Below, one piece after another: positions 7,915-16,901 of a stretch of 24,330 nt of DNA; the stretch's first letter is position 1, and every line of letters begins with the position of its first letter. The stretch is from assembly GCA_900539855.1 (NCBI GenBank), contig UQDO01000037.1, forward strand, positions 1 to 24,330, read 5' to 3'. The notes beneath the pieces were generated by a model, which was not told the DNA's origin, searched no databases, and saw only the letters and a program-made list of their open reading frames with translations. The translations under genes and the position numbers were made by a program. This DNA comes from an uncultured Oscillospiraceae bacterium (lineage in GTDB: Bacteria > Bacillota > Clostridia > Oscillospirales > Acutalibacteraceae).

Positions 7915-8673
7915 TTACGGGATGAAATTTTTAAGTATCGGCAGCACCTCGCCCGGACGTTCGACAAACGACCAGTGACCGGCGCCCTTTATAACGCAAA
8001 GTCCGCAATCGGGTATCAGCTTTTCAAGTTTTTCAGCCATATAAAGCGGTGTTGCGGTGTCGCAGTCGCCCCAGATAAGCAGCGTCGGTGCCTTTATCCC
8101 GTCAACATACGGCGTCATATCGTCGTTGACAAGCCTTACCATGGTCTGCCGCATTACCTCGGGAGCCGAAGTGTAGTCGGCGGAGCCGAAATGCGAGCGG
8201 GCTTTATTTAGCAGCCCTTCGGTCCTGCCCTTCAGTCCCGGCAGAGTAAGCACCCTTTTCACAGCCTTGAAAAAGCATATTTTCATCTGCTTTTTAAGGC
8301 TGAAACGCGGCTTTAGCCCTGCACCGTCTATCATGACTATCTTAGGCGGAGTCATAAGACCGGTGCCGCACAGCTTCATTATTATCCTGCAGCCGTGCGA
8401 GTGACCTATAAGTATCGGATTTTCAAGCCCCACCGCGGCGCAGAAATCCAAAACAAACGCGAGATAATCATTGATGCAGAGCGGTTTTTCCGGCAGATCC
8501 GACTGTCCGCAGCCCGGCAGATCGGGCGCTACAAGGCGGCACTTATCCGAAAGCACGGACATAACGCCCCTCCACGACTCCGACGAGGCGCCCCAGCCGT
8601 GCAGCAGCAGAACCGGCACGCCGCTGCCCTGCTCGGTATAATAGATCTTCATTCCGGAAACGGTAGTGAACAT
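7915..8673 (-). CDS. Alpha/beta-fold hydrolase
   Basis: Protein of 252 residues with a complete triad: oxyanion HGWG (25-28), nucleophile elbow GHSHG with Ser92, acid Asp205 in WGDCDTATP, and His233 in GAGHWSFVERP. No signal peptide; presumably cytosolic. The substrate cannot be read from sequence (esterase, lipase or C-C hydrolase are all possible). It is the first gene of the murF-ddl-CDF unit: 22 bases separate it from murF and the same strand is used throughout. ATG at 8673 is preceded by AAGAAAGGGG. A link to cell-wall metabolism is only contextual. Confidence 0.9.
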   Translation of the reverse strand: MFTTVSGMKIYYTEQGSGVPVLLLHGWGASSESWRGVMSVLSDKCRLVAPDLPGCGQSDLPEKPLCINDYLAFVLDFCAAVGLENPILIGHSHGCRIIMKLCGTGLMTPPKIVMIDGAGLKPRFSLKKQMKICFFKAVKRVLTLPGLKGRTEGLLNKARSHFGSADYTSAPEVMRQTMVRLVNDDMTPYVDGIKAPTLLIWGDCDTATPLYMAEKLEKLIPDCGLCVIKGAGHWSFVERPGEVLPILKNFIP

Positions 8674-8736
8674 ACCGGCGCCCCTTTCTTCAGCCTATCA
8701 ACAATTACATATAAATACTATGAGCCATTACTGTTT

Positions 8737-8765
8737 ATTTTACGCTTTTATCGCCAAAAAAGCAA
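8737..8765 (-). promoter_or_regulatory. Promoter candidate for hydrolase-murF-ddl-CDF
   Basis: Minus strand: TTGCTT (8760-8765), 17-base spacer, TAAAAT (8737-8742). It lies about 65 bases upstream of the hydrolase ATG. The match to consensus is moderate. Confidence 0.5.
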
Positions 8766-8914
8766 TAGTCTTTTATTACAAACGGCTACTTGCGACTAAA
8801 TTTCAGACAAAGTACGGTTTTTGTCTATTGAATAAGGATGGTCATTCGGGTAGTATCATAAAAACGGCGCTGCTTTTTAAGTTTTCGAAGGTCGGGCAAA
8901 AACATTAAAAAACA

Positions 8915-8950
8915 TCTTGATAAAACGGCACCGATAGTATAATATTATAC
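8915..8950 (+). promoter_or_regulatory. V-ATPase operon promoter with overlapping palindrome
   Basis: Perfect -10 TATAAT at 8938-8943. The -35 is either TCTTGA (8915-8920, 17-base spacer) or TTGATA (8917-8922, 15-base spacer). The -10 lies inside a perfect 14-base palindrome GTATAATATTATAC (8937-8950), a possible operator. The start codon of the first gene follows at 8979 after AAAAAAGGAGG. Confidence 0.7.
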
Positions 8951-8978
8951 AGTAGAAGCAAAAAAGGAGGCTCCCCTC

Positions 8979-9290
8979 ATGGCACTTGAAACGGTCGAAC
9001 TTATAAGAAAAGCCGAGGCTGAGGCAGCCGATATAATAGCGGCTGCAAAGGCGGACGCAAAGAAAAGAGCCGCAAAGGCGGCGGACGAATGCAACGCGCT
9101 CGATAAAGAGGCGGTGGGCAGAGCCGCGGCATATGAGGCTGACGCCTTAAAAAAGGCGGCAAATAAAGCGGCAGAATATATTTTAAAGGCAAAGAACGAG
9201 GCGGAAGACATCTGCTCGAAGCTGAAGAGTGACGCCGAAGGTAAGCGTGAAGCCGTAGTGGCAGCCGCCGTTAAAATATTGATTTCCTGA
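8979..9290 (+). CDS. ntpF: V-type ATPase subunit G/H (peripheral stalk)
   Basis: Protein of 103 residues, almost wholly Ala/Lys/Glu-rich helix without breaks, as in the small right-handed coiled-coil stalk subunits (E. hirae NtpF, archaeal AhaH). It should pair with subunit E to form the stator linking V1 to subunit I. Identification rests on composition, length and first position in an ntp-ordered operon, since the sequence itself is low complexity. Strong AAAAAGGAGG ribosome binding site 8 bases before the ATG. A 55-base gap precedes subunit I. Confidence 0.88.
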   Translation: MALETVELIRKAEAEAADIIAAAKADAKKRAAKAADECNALDKEAVGRAAAYEADALKKAANKAAEYILKAKNEAEDICSKLKSDAEGKREAVVAAAVKILIS

Positions 9291-9345
9291 TTTAAAATAC
9301 CGGTTTTTAAAATTTATAATTACCGCAGAAATGAGGTGATATTTC

Positions 9346-11322
9346 TTGGCAAAGGTAAAAATGATGAACGTCACCGTGTTTGCGCTGAGGCGTGAACGCA
9401 AACCGCTGCTTGAACATCTGCAGCGGCTCGGCGTCGTCGATATAAGCCGTTCTAAGGAGGAGGACCCCGAAAACGGATTTGTAAGACCCGATACTGAATC
9501 GGCGGCACGCAGCTTTCTTCGCAGCGCTGAGGCTGCCGATCAGGCTATAAAGGTGCTGGAGCCTTACTATAAAAAGAAAAAGGGTCTGCTTGAGTCGTTC
9601 TCGGGCAGAAGAATAATAACCGATGAGCAGTACCGCGACATCACCGAACGCAGTGCAGACATAATGTCGCTTTGCCACGACGCATTGAATGCATCGCAGG
9701 AAATAAACTCAAACGCAGCCGAAAAAGTCCGGCTGAAGGCAAGGGTATCATCCCTGCTGCCGTGGCAGAAGCTTGATGTCTCGGAGCAGTTCCAGGGCAC
9801 GGCTTCGACCTCTGCGTTTATAGGCTCGTTACCAACGTCTCTCGACGAAAAACAGCTGTATGAGACCGTGGCGGCGGCAGCGCCGGATGTTGACTTTTAT
9901 GTCGAAACGGTAAGCCGGAGCGAGAATCAGACCTGCATTTTCCTTTTGTGTCCGAAATTGGATAAAAGCGAAATGGAAAGCGCTTTGAGGACGCTTAAAT
10001 TCCAGCGGCCTCCGCAGGCGACCTCGAAGGTTCCGTCGCAGAAGCTGCGTGAGGTCGAAGAAAGACTGTCGGCGCTTGATCAGCGTGACTGTGACCTCAA
10101 AGCCGGGCTTGAAAAGCTTGCCGGAAGCATTGAGGACATGCAGTCGGTCGCCGATTATTTCACTGCGAGGGCTGAGAAATACCGCGCCATAGGTTCGTTC
10201 GATCACTCAAAGAACACCTTTATAATAAAGGGGTATATACCCGAAGAAAGCGCTGACTGCTTAAAATCCGATATAGAGAACAACTATACCGCAGCGGTGG
10301 TAATCGAGGAAGCCGATCCAGACAAGGCGCCGGTGGCACTCAAAAACAATAAATTCACCGCTCCGGCGGCGTCGCTGACCGAGCTTTACTCTATGCCCGG
10401 CAAGGACGATATCGACCCGACGCCGATAATGAGCTTTTTCTACTATCTTTTCTTCGGCATGATGCTGTCCGATGCAGGCTACGGTCTGCTGCTTTTCCTC
10501 GGCACACTGTTCATAATAAAGAAATGCCATCCGGAAAAGCCGATGGAAATGACCATGCGGCTGTTTATGTACTGCGGTATATCGACCATGCTGTGGGGCG
10601 CTTTGTTCGGCAGCTTTTTCGGGGATATCATATGGGTCGTGTCAAGGACCTATTTCGGCAAGGATCTGCCGAAATGGCCGTTTGACCCCATGGCAAACGC
10701 GACGGCGCTGTTTGTTTTGAGCCTTGCTTTGGGACTTGTGATGATAATGTCGGGTCTTACGGTAAAGCTTATAAACACGATCCGTCACGGCAGGGTAGCC
10801 GAGGCTATATTTGAAACGGGCAGCTGGCTCGTGATACTTTCGGGACTTGCCGTTTTGGCTGTGGGCTTCGGTCTTTCGGTGCCGGTGCTCAAAACGATCG
10901 GCGGTGTGACGGCGATATTCGGTGCCCTTATGGTGGTCGGAAACGGCGTAAGGCTCAAAGGTCCTGCAGGACTTATAACGGGGCTCGGCGGTCTTTATGA
11001 CGTGACCGGATACATGGGCGACCTGATGTCCTTCTCGCGCCTTATGGCACTGGGACTTACCACTGCCGCCATGGGTCAGGTGTTCAACCTTTTGGGCTCC
11101 ATGTTCGGCAAGGGCGTTTTCGGCGTGATAACGCTAATCATCATATTCACGGCAGGACATCTGCTCAGCTTCGCGCTCAATGCGCTCGGCTCCTATGTCC
11201 ACACATTAAGGCTCCAGTATGTTGAGCTGTTTTCAAAGTTTTACGAGGGCGGCGGACACAAATTCATGCCCTTCGCCCACAACGGTAAATATACAAGATT
11301 CAAGGAGGATAACAAACAATGA
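9346..11322 (+). CDS. ntpI: V-type ATPase subunit I (a-subunit, ion channel/stator)
   Basis: Protein of 658 residues. The N-terminal ~345 residues are soluble with coiled coils (dumbbell arm that docks the stalks). The C-terminal half is a multi-helix membrane domain starting near PTPIMSFFYYLFFGMMLSDAG and ending with the HTLRLQYVELFSKFYEGGG motif, which carries the conserved arginine region facing the rotor ring. The start is TTG at 9346: it follows GAGGTGAT by 5 bases and gives MAKVKMMNVTVFAL, the normal family opening. The stop overlaps the ATG of subunit K (ATGA). Confidence 0.96.
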   Translation: MAKVKMMNVTVFALRRERKPLLEHLQRLGVVDISRSKEEDPENGFVRPDTESAARSFLRSAEAADQAIKVLEPYYKKKKGLLESFSGRRIITDEQYRDITERSADIMSLCHDALNASQEINSNAAEKVRLKARVSSLLPWQKLDVSEQFQGTASTSAFIGSLPTSLDEKQLYETVAAAAPDVDFYVETVSRSENQTCIFLLCPKLDKSEMESALRTLKFQRPPQATSKVPSQKLREVEERLSALDQRDCDLKAGLEKLAGSIEDMQSVADYFTARAEKYRAIGSFDHSKNTFIIKGYIPEESADCLKSDIENNYTAAVVIEEADPDKAPVALKNNKFTAPAASLTELYSMPGKDDIDPTPIMSFFYYLFFGMMLSDAGYGLLLFLGTLFIIKKCHPEKPMEMTMRLFMYCGISTMLWGALFGSFFGDIIWVVSRTYFGKDLPKWPFDPMANATALFVLSLALGLVMIMSGLTVKLINTIRHGRVAEAIFETGSWLVILSGLAVLAVGFGLSVPVLKTIGGVTAIFGALMVVGNGVRLKGPAGLITGLGGLYDVTGYMGDLMSFSRLMALGLTTAAMGQVFNLLGSMFGKGVFGVITLIIIFTAGHLLSFALNALGSYVHTLRLQYVELFSKFYEGGGHKFMPFAHNGKYTRFKEDNKQ

Positions 11323-11801
11323 CACAGGGTGTAGTTTTGGCGCTTATCGGCGCAGCGATCGCAGTTACTTTAGCAGGTATAGGTTCAATCAAGGGCGTCG
11401 GCGGTGCGACCGAGGTCGGCATGGGTGCCTTGGCTGAGGACAGCTCGATGTTCGGTAAAATGCTCGTTCTGGAGCTTCTCCCCGGTACGCAGGGTCTTTA
11501 CGGCTTTATAGTCGCCTTCATGATACTTCTGAATGTCGGCGTTCTGGGCGGAGATGCCGCATCGGTCTCGACCGTGCAGGGACTGCTCTACCTCGTAGCC
11601 GCGCTTCCTATAGGTGTGGGCGGACTTATCTCGGCAATAGCTCAGGGCAGAGCCGCAATAGCCGGTATCACCCTTTCGGCAAAGAAGGCTTCGGAGTTTT
11701 CAAAGGCTATGGTCTCGACCACGCTGGTTGAGATATACGCACTTCTTGCCTTCTTAGTATCGCTGCTTTCGGTGCTTGCTATAGGCAACATCAACCTTTA
11801 A
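11319..11801 (+). CDS. ntpK: V-type ATPase proteolipid subunit K (rotor ring), Na+-type
   Basis: Proteolipid of 160 residues with four transmembrane helices (duplicated hairpin). It keeps the positions that bind Na+ in E. hirae NtpK: L54, T57 and Q58 in LLPGTQGLYGF, Q109 in AIAQGR, and E138 in TLVEIYA (E. hirae L61, T64, Q65, Q110, E139). Only the second hairpin has the carboxylate, as in NtpK. Na+ coupling is therefore predicted, not proven. AAGGAGG lies 8 bases upstream, inside the end of ntpI, and the start overlaps the ntpI stop. Confidence 0.97.
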   Translation: MTQGVVLALIGAAIAVTLAGIGSIKGVGGATEVGMGALAEDSSMFGKMLVLELLPGTQGLYGFIVAFMILLNVGVLGGDAASVSTVQGLLYLVAALPIGVGGLISAIAQGRAAIAGITLSAKKASEFSKAMVSTTLVEIYALLAFLVSLLSVLAIGNINL

Positions 11802-11820
11802 AGTTAAGGAATGAATCAAA

Positions 11821-12399
11821 ATGACTGCAAGTGAAAAGCTTACCGGTCAGATACTCGATAACGCAAAGGCAGAGGCGAAAAGCATTGCCGACGAGGCAAA
11901 TGCGAAGGCGTCGGCTATGACCGATGCCGCAAAAAAAGCTGCCGGTGAAAAGGAAGCGAAGCTTTGTGCCGACGCCGATAAAAAGGCGGAGAGGGTGCTC
12001 GAAAACGCCCGATCGGCTGCGGCGCTTTCCGTCCGCAGCGCCGTTTTAAGCTGCCGGCGCGACGAGATCGAAAAGACCGTGAACGCACTGAAAAAGCATC
12101 TGACCGAGCTGCCGTGTGACCGGTATTTTGGCGTATTAGAGCGTCTTCTGACCGCTGCGGCAACGGGCGGTGAAGGCACCGTTTTGCTTAACAGCCGCGA
12201 TAAAGCGCGGCTGCCGCAGAGCTTTTGTGAGCTGCTTTCGAACAAAAATATAACCTTAAGCGAAAAATGCGATGATACCATAAGCGGAGGTTTTATCCTC
12301 AAATACGGTGACATCGAATACAACTGCGGTTTTGACGCGCTGATAGCCGACCGCCGTGAGCAGCTTGAGGATTTCATAAGCCGTGAGCTTTTAGGATAG
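11821..12399 (+). CDS. ntpE: V-type ATPase subunit E (peripheral stalk)
   Basis: Protein of 192 residues. The first ~90 residues are an Ala/Lys/Glu-rich helix that should coil with subunit G/H. The C-terminal ~100 residues form the globular domain that contacts the catalytic head. Length and position between K and C match E. hirae NtpE. ATG at 11821, 19 bases after ntpK, with AAGGAATG upstream. Confidence 0.93.
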   Translation: MTASEKLTGQILDNAKAEAKSIADEANAKASAMTDAAKKAAGEKEAKLCADADKKAERVLENARSAAALSVRSAVLSCRRDEIEKTVNALKKHLTELPCDRYFGVLERLLTAAATGGEGTVLLNSRDKARLPQSFCELLSNKNITLSEKCDDTISGGFILKYGDIEYNCGFDALIADRREQLEDFISRELLG

Positions 12400-12435
12400 C
12401 TTCGGCAAGTATATTCAGGTGAGGTGACAAAGGAC

Positions 12436-13404
12436 ATGTCCCGATCATGGGGATTTTCGGTCGGTAACGTAAGGGCGAAGGAAGCGTCGATGCTAAGACG
12501 CGAGGATATCGACCAGTTTGCGGCGCTAAGGTCGCAAGGTGAGCTTGCCGCGGCACTGCGTGACAAGGGCTTCGGCTCGGGCGATAAGGGCGACGGTGCC
12601 GATGTTGACCGCCTTATAAAGGATGAGACCGCCGCAGTCTGGGAATATGCCAAGACAACGGCTGCCGATATCACGGTCTTTTATCCGCTTATGCTCGATA
12701 ACGATTATCACAATCTTAAAACGGCTGTGAAGGGCATATTGTCGGGAAGAGAGTACCGGCATATTATGCTCGGTCCCACAGTCACCGATACCGATACCAT
12801 AATAAAGGCAGTCGAGCAGAAAAGGTTTTCCGATCTTCCGGAATACATGGCTGACGACGCAAAAGCGGCGTATCTGACCCTTGCCGAAACGGCTGACGCG
12901 CAGCTTTTTGACGGAATACTTGATAAAAGCCGCATGAAGGCGTCTATGGAAATGTCGCGGTCGGTCGACCTGGTACACCGTTACATCGCCTGCAAGGTGT
13001 TTTTCGAAAATATGAAAACGGCGCTGCGTGCCGCGAAAATGGGCAAGGACAGGTCGTTCTTGGAAAAAACCATATATGAGGACGACGGCACAAAGGGTCT
13101 TATCGATGCCGCAGAGTCGGGCGAGGCGGCTGTGCTTTCGTGGCTTGGCAGGTCGGAGCTTGGCGGTGAGGCGGCGGTAAAATGCTATAAGGAGTCGCCC
13201 TCGCGCTTTGAAAAATATGCCGATGACCGGCTCATGGAGGCGGCAAAGGCAGCCAAGACCGTGACCATAGGTCCGGAGGTCATAATAGGCTATATAATAG
13301 CGCGTCTTGCCGTCATAAGGGCGGTATCAATGGTCGCGACCGGCATCAGGACCGGCACCGATCCTGACGTGATAAGAGAAAGGCTGAGAGAGCTTTATGA
13401 TTAG
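12436..13404 (+). CDS. ntpC: V-type ATPase subunit C (central-stalk socket, d-like)
   Basis: Protein of 322 residues beginning MSRSWGFSVGNVRAKEASML, which resembles the (Y/W)-x-x-x-x-x-R-x-R-AxE opening of the family. All-helical; it connects the central shaft (D/F) to the proteolipid ring. I chose ATG 12436 because AGGTGAGGTGA ends 8 bases before it. The in-frame GTG at 12424 lies within that ribosome binding site and would add only four residues. The 3' end overlaps subunit F by 8 bases. Confidence 0.94.
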   Translation: MSRSWGFSVGNVRAKEASMLRREDIDQFAALRSQGELAAALRDKGFGSGDKGDGADVDRLIKDETAAVWEYAKTTAADITVFYPLMLDNDYHNLKTAVKGILSGREYRHIMLGPTVTDTDTIIKAVEQKRFSDLPEYMADDAKAAYLTLAETADAQLFDGILDKSRMKASMEMSRSVDLVHRYIACKVFFENMKTALRAAKMGKDRSFLEKTIYEDDGTKGLIDAAESGEAAVLSWLGRSELGGEAAVKCYKESPSRFEKYADDRLMEAAKAAKTVTIGPEVIIGYIIARLAVIRAVSMVATGIRTGTDPDVIRERLRELYD

Positions 13405-13714
13405 AATAGCAGTGCTCGGCGATATTGACAGTATAAAGGGCTTCGGCGCGGTGGGACTTGATGTTTTTCCCTGCACCGACCAGCAGTCGGCGCACGATAG
13501 CTTTAAAAAAATAACCGGCAGCGGAAATTACGGGGTGCTGTTCATTACCGAGGAATTTGCCGCGCTGCTGAGAAAAGAAATATCCGCCTTTGACGGCGAA
13601 TTTTCACCGGCGATAATACCCATACCCGGCATCAGGGCAAACAACGGTATAGGTGTCGAACGCCTTAAGGAATCGGTCGAAAAAGCGGTCGGTTCGGACA
13701 TTATTTTCGGATAA
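13397..13714 (+). CDS. ntpG: V-type ATPase subunit F (central shaft)
   Basis: Protein of 105 residues with a Rossmann-like opening (IRIAVLGDIDSIKGF) and the GVLFITEEFAALL stretch typical of V-ATPase F. It binds subunit D in the rotating shaft. In E. hirae nomenclature this gene is ntpG. The start overlaps ntpC by 8 bases with no strong ribosome binding site, so translation is probably coupled. Confidence 0.93.
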   Translation: MIRIAVLGDIDSIKGFGAVGLDVFPCTDQQSAHDSFKKITGSGNYGVLFITEEFAALLRKEISAFDGEFSPAIIPIPGIRANNGIGVERLKESVEKAVGSDIIFG

Positions 13715-13733
13715 TAAGGGGTTGATCATAAAA

Positions 13734-15497
13734 ATGGCAAGCGGAACGATCGTCAAGGTCGCAGGACCTCTGGTAATAGCCGAGGGCATGCGCGACGCCA
13801 ACATGTTCGACGTGGTGCGCGTCAGCGAACAGAAGCTAATAGGCGAAATAATCGAAATGCACGGAGACAGAGCCTCCATACAGGTATACGAGGAGACCTC
13901 GGGTCTCGGCCCCGGCGAAAAGGTCGAAAGCACCGGCATGCCGCTGTCGGTCGAATTGGGACCGGGACTTATAGGATCAATATTCGACGGTATACAAAGA
14001 CCGCTCGAAAGGATCATGGAGGTATCGGGCACCAACCTTGAGCGCGGAGTCGACGTACCAAAGCTCGACCGCGAGAAAAAATGGCACTTCACACCGGCTG
14101 TGGCGGTGGGTGATACCGTAAAATTCGGCGACACCCTCGGCACGGTCGATGAAACACATATAGTAAAGCATAAAATAATGGCGCCAAAAGGTGCCGACGG
14201 CGTAGTTGCCGACATAAAGGAAGGCGACTTCTCTTTGGAGGACACCGTCTGCACCGTAAGGACCGAAAAGGGCGATATGCCGGTATCCCTCATGCAGAGG
14301 TGGCCGGTGCGTGTCGGCAGACCGTATAAGAAAAAGCTGTCGCCTGACATTCCGCTTGTTACCGGTCAGCGCGTTATAGACACCTTCTTCCCGATAGCAA
14401 AGGGCGGTGTCGCCGCCGTTCCCGGACCGTTCGGATCAGGCAAAACGGTCGTGCAGCATCAGCTCGCAAAATGGGCTGCCGCCGACATCATAGTGTATAT
14501 AGGCTGCGGCGAACGCGGAAACGAAATGACCGACGTTTTGAACGAATTCCCCGAGCTTCGGGATCCGAGGACAGGCAGCTCGCTCATGGAGCGCACCGTC
14601 CTTATAGCCAACACCTCCGATATGCCGGTCGCTGCCCGTGAGGCTTCTATCTACACCGGCATCACCATTGCGGAATATTTCCGCGACATGGGATATACCG
14701 TGGCTTTGATGGCTGACTCAACCTCGCGCTGGGCTGAGGCGCTCCGCGAAATGTCGGGACGTCTTGAGGAAATGCCCGGCGAGGAAGGATATCCTGCGTA
14801 CCTCGGCAGCCGTCTTGCCCAGTTCTACGAAAGAGCCGGTCGTGTTATAGTAAACGGCGGCGATGAGACCGAGGGCGCCTTGTCGGTCATTGGCGCCGTG
14901 TCGCCTCCCGGCGGTGATATTTCCGAGCCGGTATCGCAGGCAACGCTGCGTATAGTTAAGGTGTTCTGGGGACTGGATTCGTCGCTTGCCTACAAGCGCC
15001 ACTTCCCGGCGATAAACTGGCTCACCAGCTATTCGCTTTATACCGATATGCTGTCGGACTGGTTCCGTGAAAACGTAAAGGACGACTGGATGGAGCTGCG
15101 CGGCAGACTAATGTCGCTGCTTCAGGACGAAGCCGAGCTTGAGGAGATAGTTAAGCTGGTCGGTATGGACGCTCTGTCCGCACCCGACCGTCTGAAGCTT
15201 GAGGCAGCCCGTTCGATAAGAGAGGACTACCTGCATCAGAACGCCTTCCACGAGACCGACACATATTCGTCGCTTGACAAGCAGTACTATATGATGACGG
15301 TCATTCTGGAGTTTTACGACAAGGCACTTGCCGCTTTGAAGGACGGCGCCGACATAAACAAGATAGTCGCAATGCCGGTAAGAGAAAAAATAGGCAGACT
15401 GAAATATGCTGCCGAGGACAAGGTCGCCGAAGAAGCAGCCGATATAGTAGGACGCCTTGAGACCGAGCTTGCAAACGCAAGACCGGACGAGGATTAA
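13734..15497 (+). CDS. ntpA: V-type ATPase catalytic subunit A
   Basis: Protein of 587 residues, normal for the A subunit. Walker A GPFGSGKT at 231-238, catalytic glutamate region GCGERGNEM (258-266), and the family-specific inserted domain at ~110-190. It hydrolyses or makes ATP in the A3B3 head. The open frame continues upstream to 13653 inside ntpG, but ATG 13734 is the right start. It gives the family N-terminus MASGTIVKVAGPLVIAEG and has AAGGGG (13716-13721) 12 bases upstream. An in-frame TTG at 13722 is directly abutted by that site. Confidence 0.98.
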   Translation: MASGTIVKVAGPLVIAEGMRDANMFDVVRVSEQKLIGEIIEMHGDRASIQVYEETSGLGPGEKVESTGMPLSVELGPGLIGSIFDGIQRPLERIMEVSGTNLERGVDVPKLDREKKWHFTPAVAVGDTVKFGDTLGTVDETHIVKHKIMAPKGADGVVADIKEGDFSLEDTVCTVRTEKGDMPVSLMQRWPVRVGRPYKKKLSPDIPLVTGQRVIDTFFPIAKGGVAAVPGPFGSGKTVVQHQLAKWAAADIIVYIGCGERGNEMTDVLNEFPELRDPRTGSSLMERTVLIANTSDMPVAAREASIYTGITIAEYFRDMGYTVALMADSTSRWAEALREMSGRLEEMPGEEGYPAYLGSRLAQFYERAGRVIVNGGDETEGALSVIGAVSPPGGDISEPVSQATLRIVKVFWGLDSSLAYKRHFPAINWLTSYSLYTDMLSDWFRENVKDDWMELRGRLMSLLQDEAELEEIVKLVGMDALSAPDRLKLEAARSIREDYLHQNAFHETDTYSSLDKQYYMMTVILEFYDKALAALKDGADINKIVAMPVREKIGRLKYAAEDKVAEEAADIVGRLETELANARPDED

Positions 15498-15510
15498 GGG
15501 GGAAAACGAA

Positions 15511-16881
15511 ATGCCAAAGGAATACAGAACGATCCGCGAGGTCGCAGGTCCCCTTATGCTGGTCAGCGATGTTGAAAACGTAAAATATGATGAGCTGGGC
15601 GAGATAGAGCTGCCCGACGGCGAAAAGCGCCGCTGCAAGGTACTTGAAATAAACGGCGGTAACGCGCTGGTTCAGCTTTTTGAATCGGCGGCAGGCATCA
15701 ACCTTGCCGGAAGCAAGGTGCGCTTTTTAGGCAGATCGATGGAGCTGTCGGTCTCGCCCGACATGCTGTCGCGAGTGTTTGATGGCTTGGGACGCCCGAT
15801 AGACGGCGGTCCGGAGCTTATACCCGAAAAAAGACTCAATATAAACGGTACGCCTATGAATCCTGCCGCGAGAAATTATCCGCAGGAATTTATACAGACC
15901 GGTGTGTCCGCGATAGACGGACTGAACACCCTCGTCAGAGGACAAAAGCTGCCGATATTCTCGGCTTCGGGACTGCCGCATGCACAGCTTGCCGCACAGA
16001 TCGCGCGTCAGGCGACCGTGCGCGGGGATAATGAGCAGTTTGCCGTTGTTTTTGCCGCAATGGGCATCACATTTGAGGAGTCGAACTACTTTATCGAGTC
16101 GTTCCGCCAGACCGGTGCCATCGACCGCACCGTAATGTTTGTAAACCTTGCAAACGACCCGGCTATCGAGCGTATAGCAACGCCCCGTATGGCGCTGACC
16201 GCAGCCGAGTATCTGGCGTTTGACCTCGGAATGCAGGTGCTGGTCATAATGACCGACATAACCAACTATGCCGACGCGCTGCGTGAGGTTTCAGCCGCAA
16301 GAAAGGAAGTGCCCGGACGCCGCGGATATCCCGGTTACATGTACACCGACCTTGCGACCATGTACGAAAGAGCCGGAAGGCAGAAGGGCAAGGACGGCTC
16401 CATAACGCTGATACCCATACTGACCATGCCTGAGGACGACAAGACCCACCCGATACCCGACCTTACCGGATATATAACCGAGGGTCAGATAATACTCAGC
16501 CGTGACCTTTACCGCCGCGGTATCATGCCGCCTATCGACGTTCTGCCGTCACTGTCGCGACTAAAAGACAAGGGCATCGGCAAGGGCAGGACCCGTGAGG
16601 ATCATGCCAGCACCATGAACCAGCTTTTTGCCGCATATGCGCGCGGCAAGGATGCAAAGGAGCTTATGGTGATACTGGGCGAGGCGGCGCTCACCGATAT
16701 CGATAAGCTGTACGCCGAGTTTGCCGACCGCTTTGAAAAGGAGTATGTATCGCAAGGGTACAACACCGACCGCACTATCGAGGAGACCCTCGATATCGGC
16801 TGGAAACTGCTGTCGATACTGCCGAGAAGCGAACTCAAGCGTATAGACGACGATATGCTTGACAAATACTACAAGGGCTGA
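15511..16881 (+). CDS. ntpB: V-type ATPase non-catalytic subunit B
   Basis: Protein of 456 residues, typical B length. Homologous to A but without an intact P-loop: the equivalent segment reads SASGLPHAQLAAQIARQA. It shares nucleotide-site residues at the A/B interface. AAGGGGG (15496-15502) begins at the ntpA stop and sits 8 bases before ATG 15511. The upstream extension of the open frame to 15457 overlaps ntpA and is rejected. Confidence 0.98.
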   Translation: MPKEYRTIREVAGPLMLVSDVENVKYDELGEIELPDGEKRRCKVLEINGGNALVQLFESAAGINLAGSKVRFLGRSMELSVSPDMLSRVFDGLGRPIDGGPELIPEKRLNINGTPMNPAARNYPQEFIQTGVSAIDGLNTLVRGQKLPIFSASGLPHAQLAAQIARQATVRGDNEQFAVVFAAMGITFEESNYFIESFRQTGAIDRTVMFVNLANDPAIERIATPRMALTAAEYLAFDLGMQVLVIMTDITNYADALREVSAARKEVPGRRGYPGYMYTDLATMYERAGRQKGKDGSITLIPILTMPEDDKTHPIPDLTGYITEGQIILSRDLYRRGIMPPIDVLPSLSRLKDKGIGKGRTREDHASTMNQLFAAYARGKDAKELMVILGEAALTDIDKLYAEFADRFEKEYVSQGYNTDRTIEETLDIGWKLLSILPRSELKRIDDDMLDKYYKG

Positions 16882-16901
16882 CCAAAAAAGGAGGTGCCGG
16901 C

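Larger units (their letters stand above)
8674..8978. other. Divergent intergenic region with two promoters
   Basis: Separates the leftward hydrolase-murF-ddl-CDF unit from the rightward V-ATPase operon. It holds one promoter candidate per direction (listed separately) and a minor 7-pair inverted repeat AGACAAA/TTTGTCT near 8805-8827. It is AT-rich with no coding frame I could support. Confidence 0.7.

Noticed and set aside
11847..12674. 275-codon open frame on the minus strand
   Set aside because: Antisense to V-ATPase subunits E and C. Low-complexity Ser/Ala composition produced by the opposite-strand codon bias.
13604..14350. 248-codon open frame on the minus strand
   Set aside because: Antisense to the end of subunit F and the start of subunit A; no recognisable domain and no ribosome binding site.
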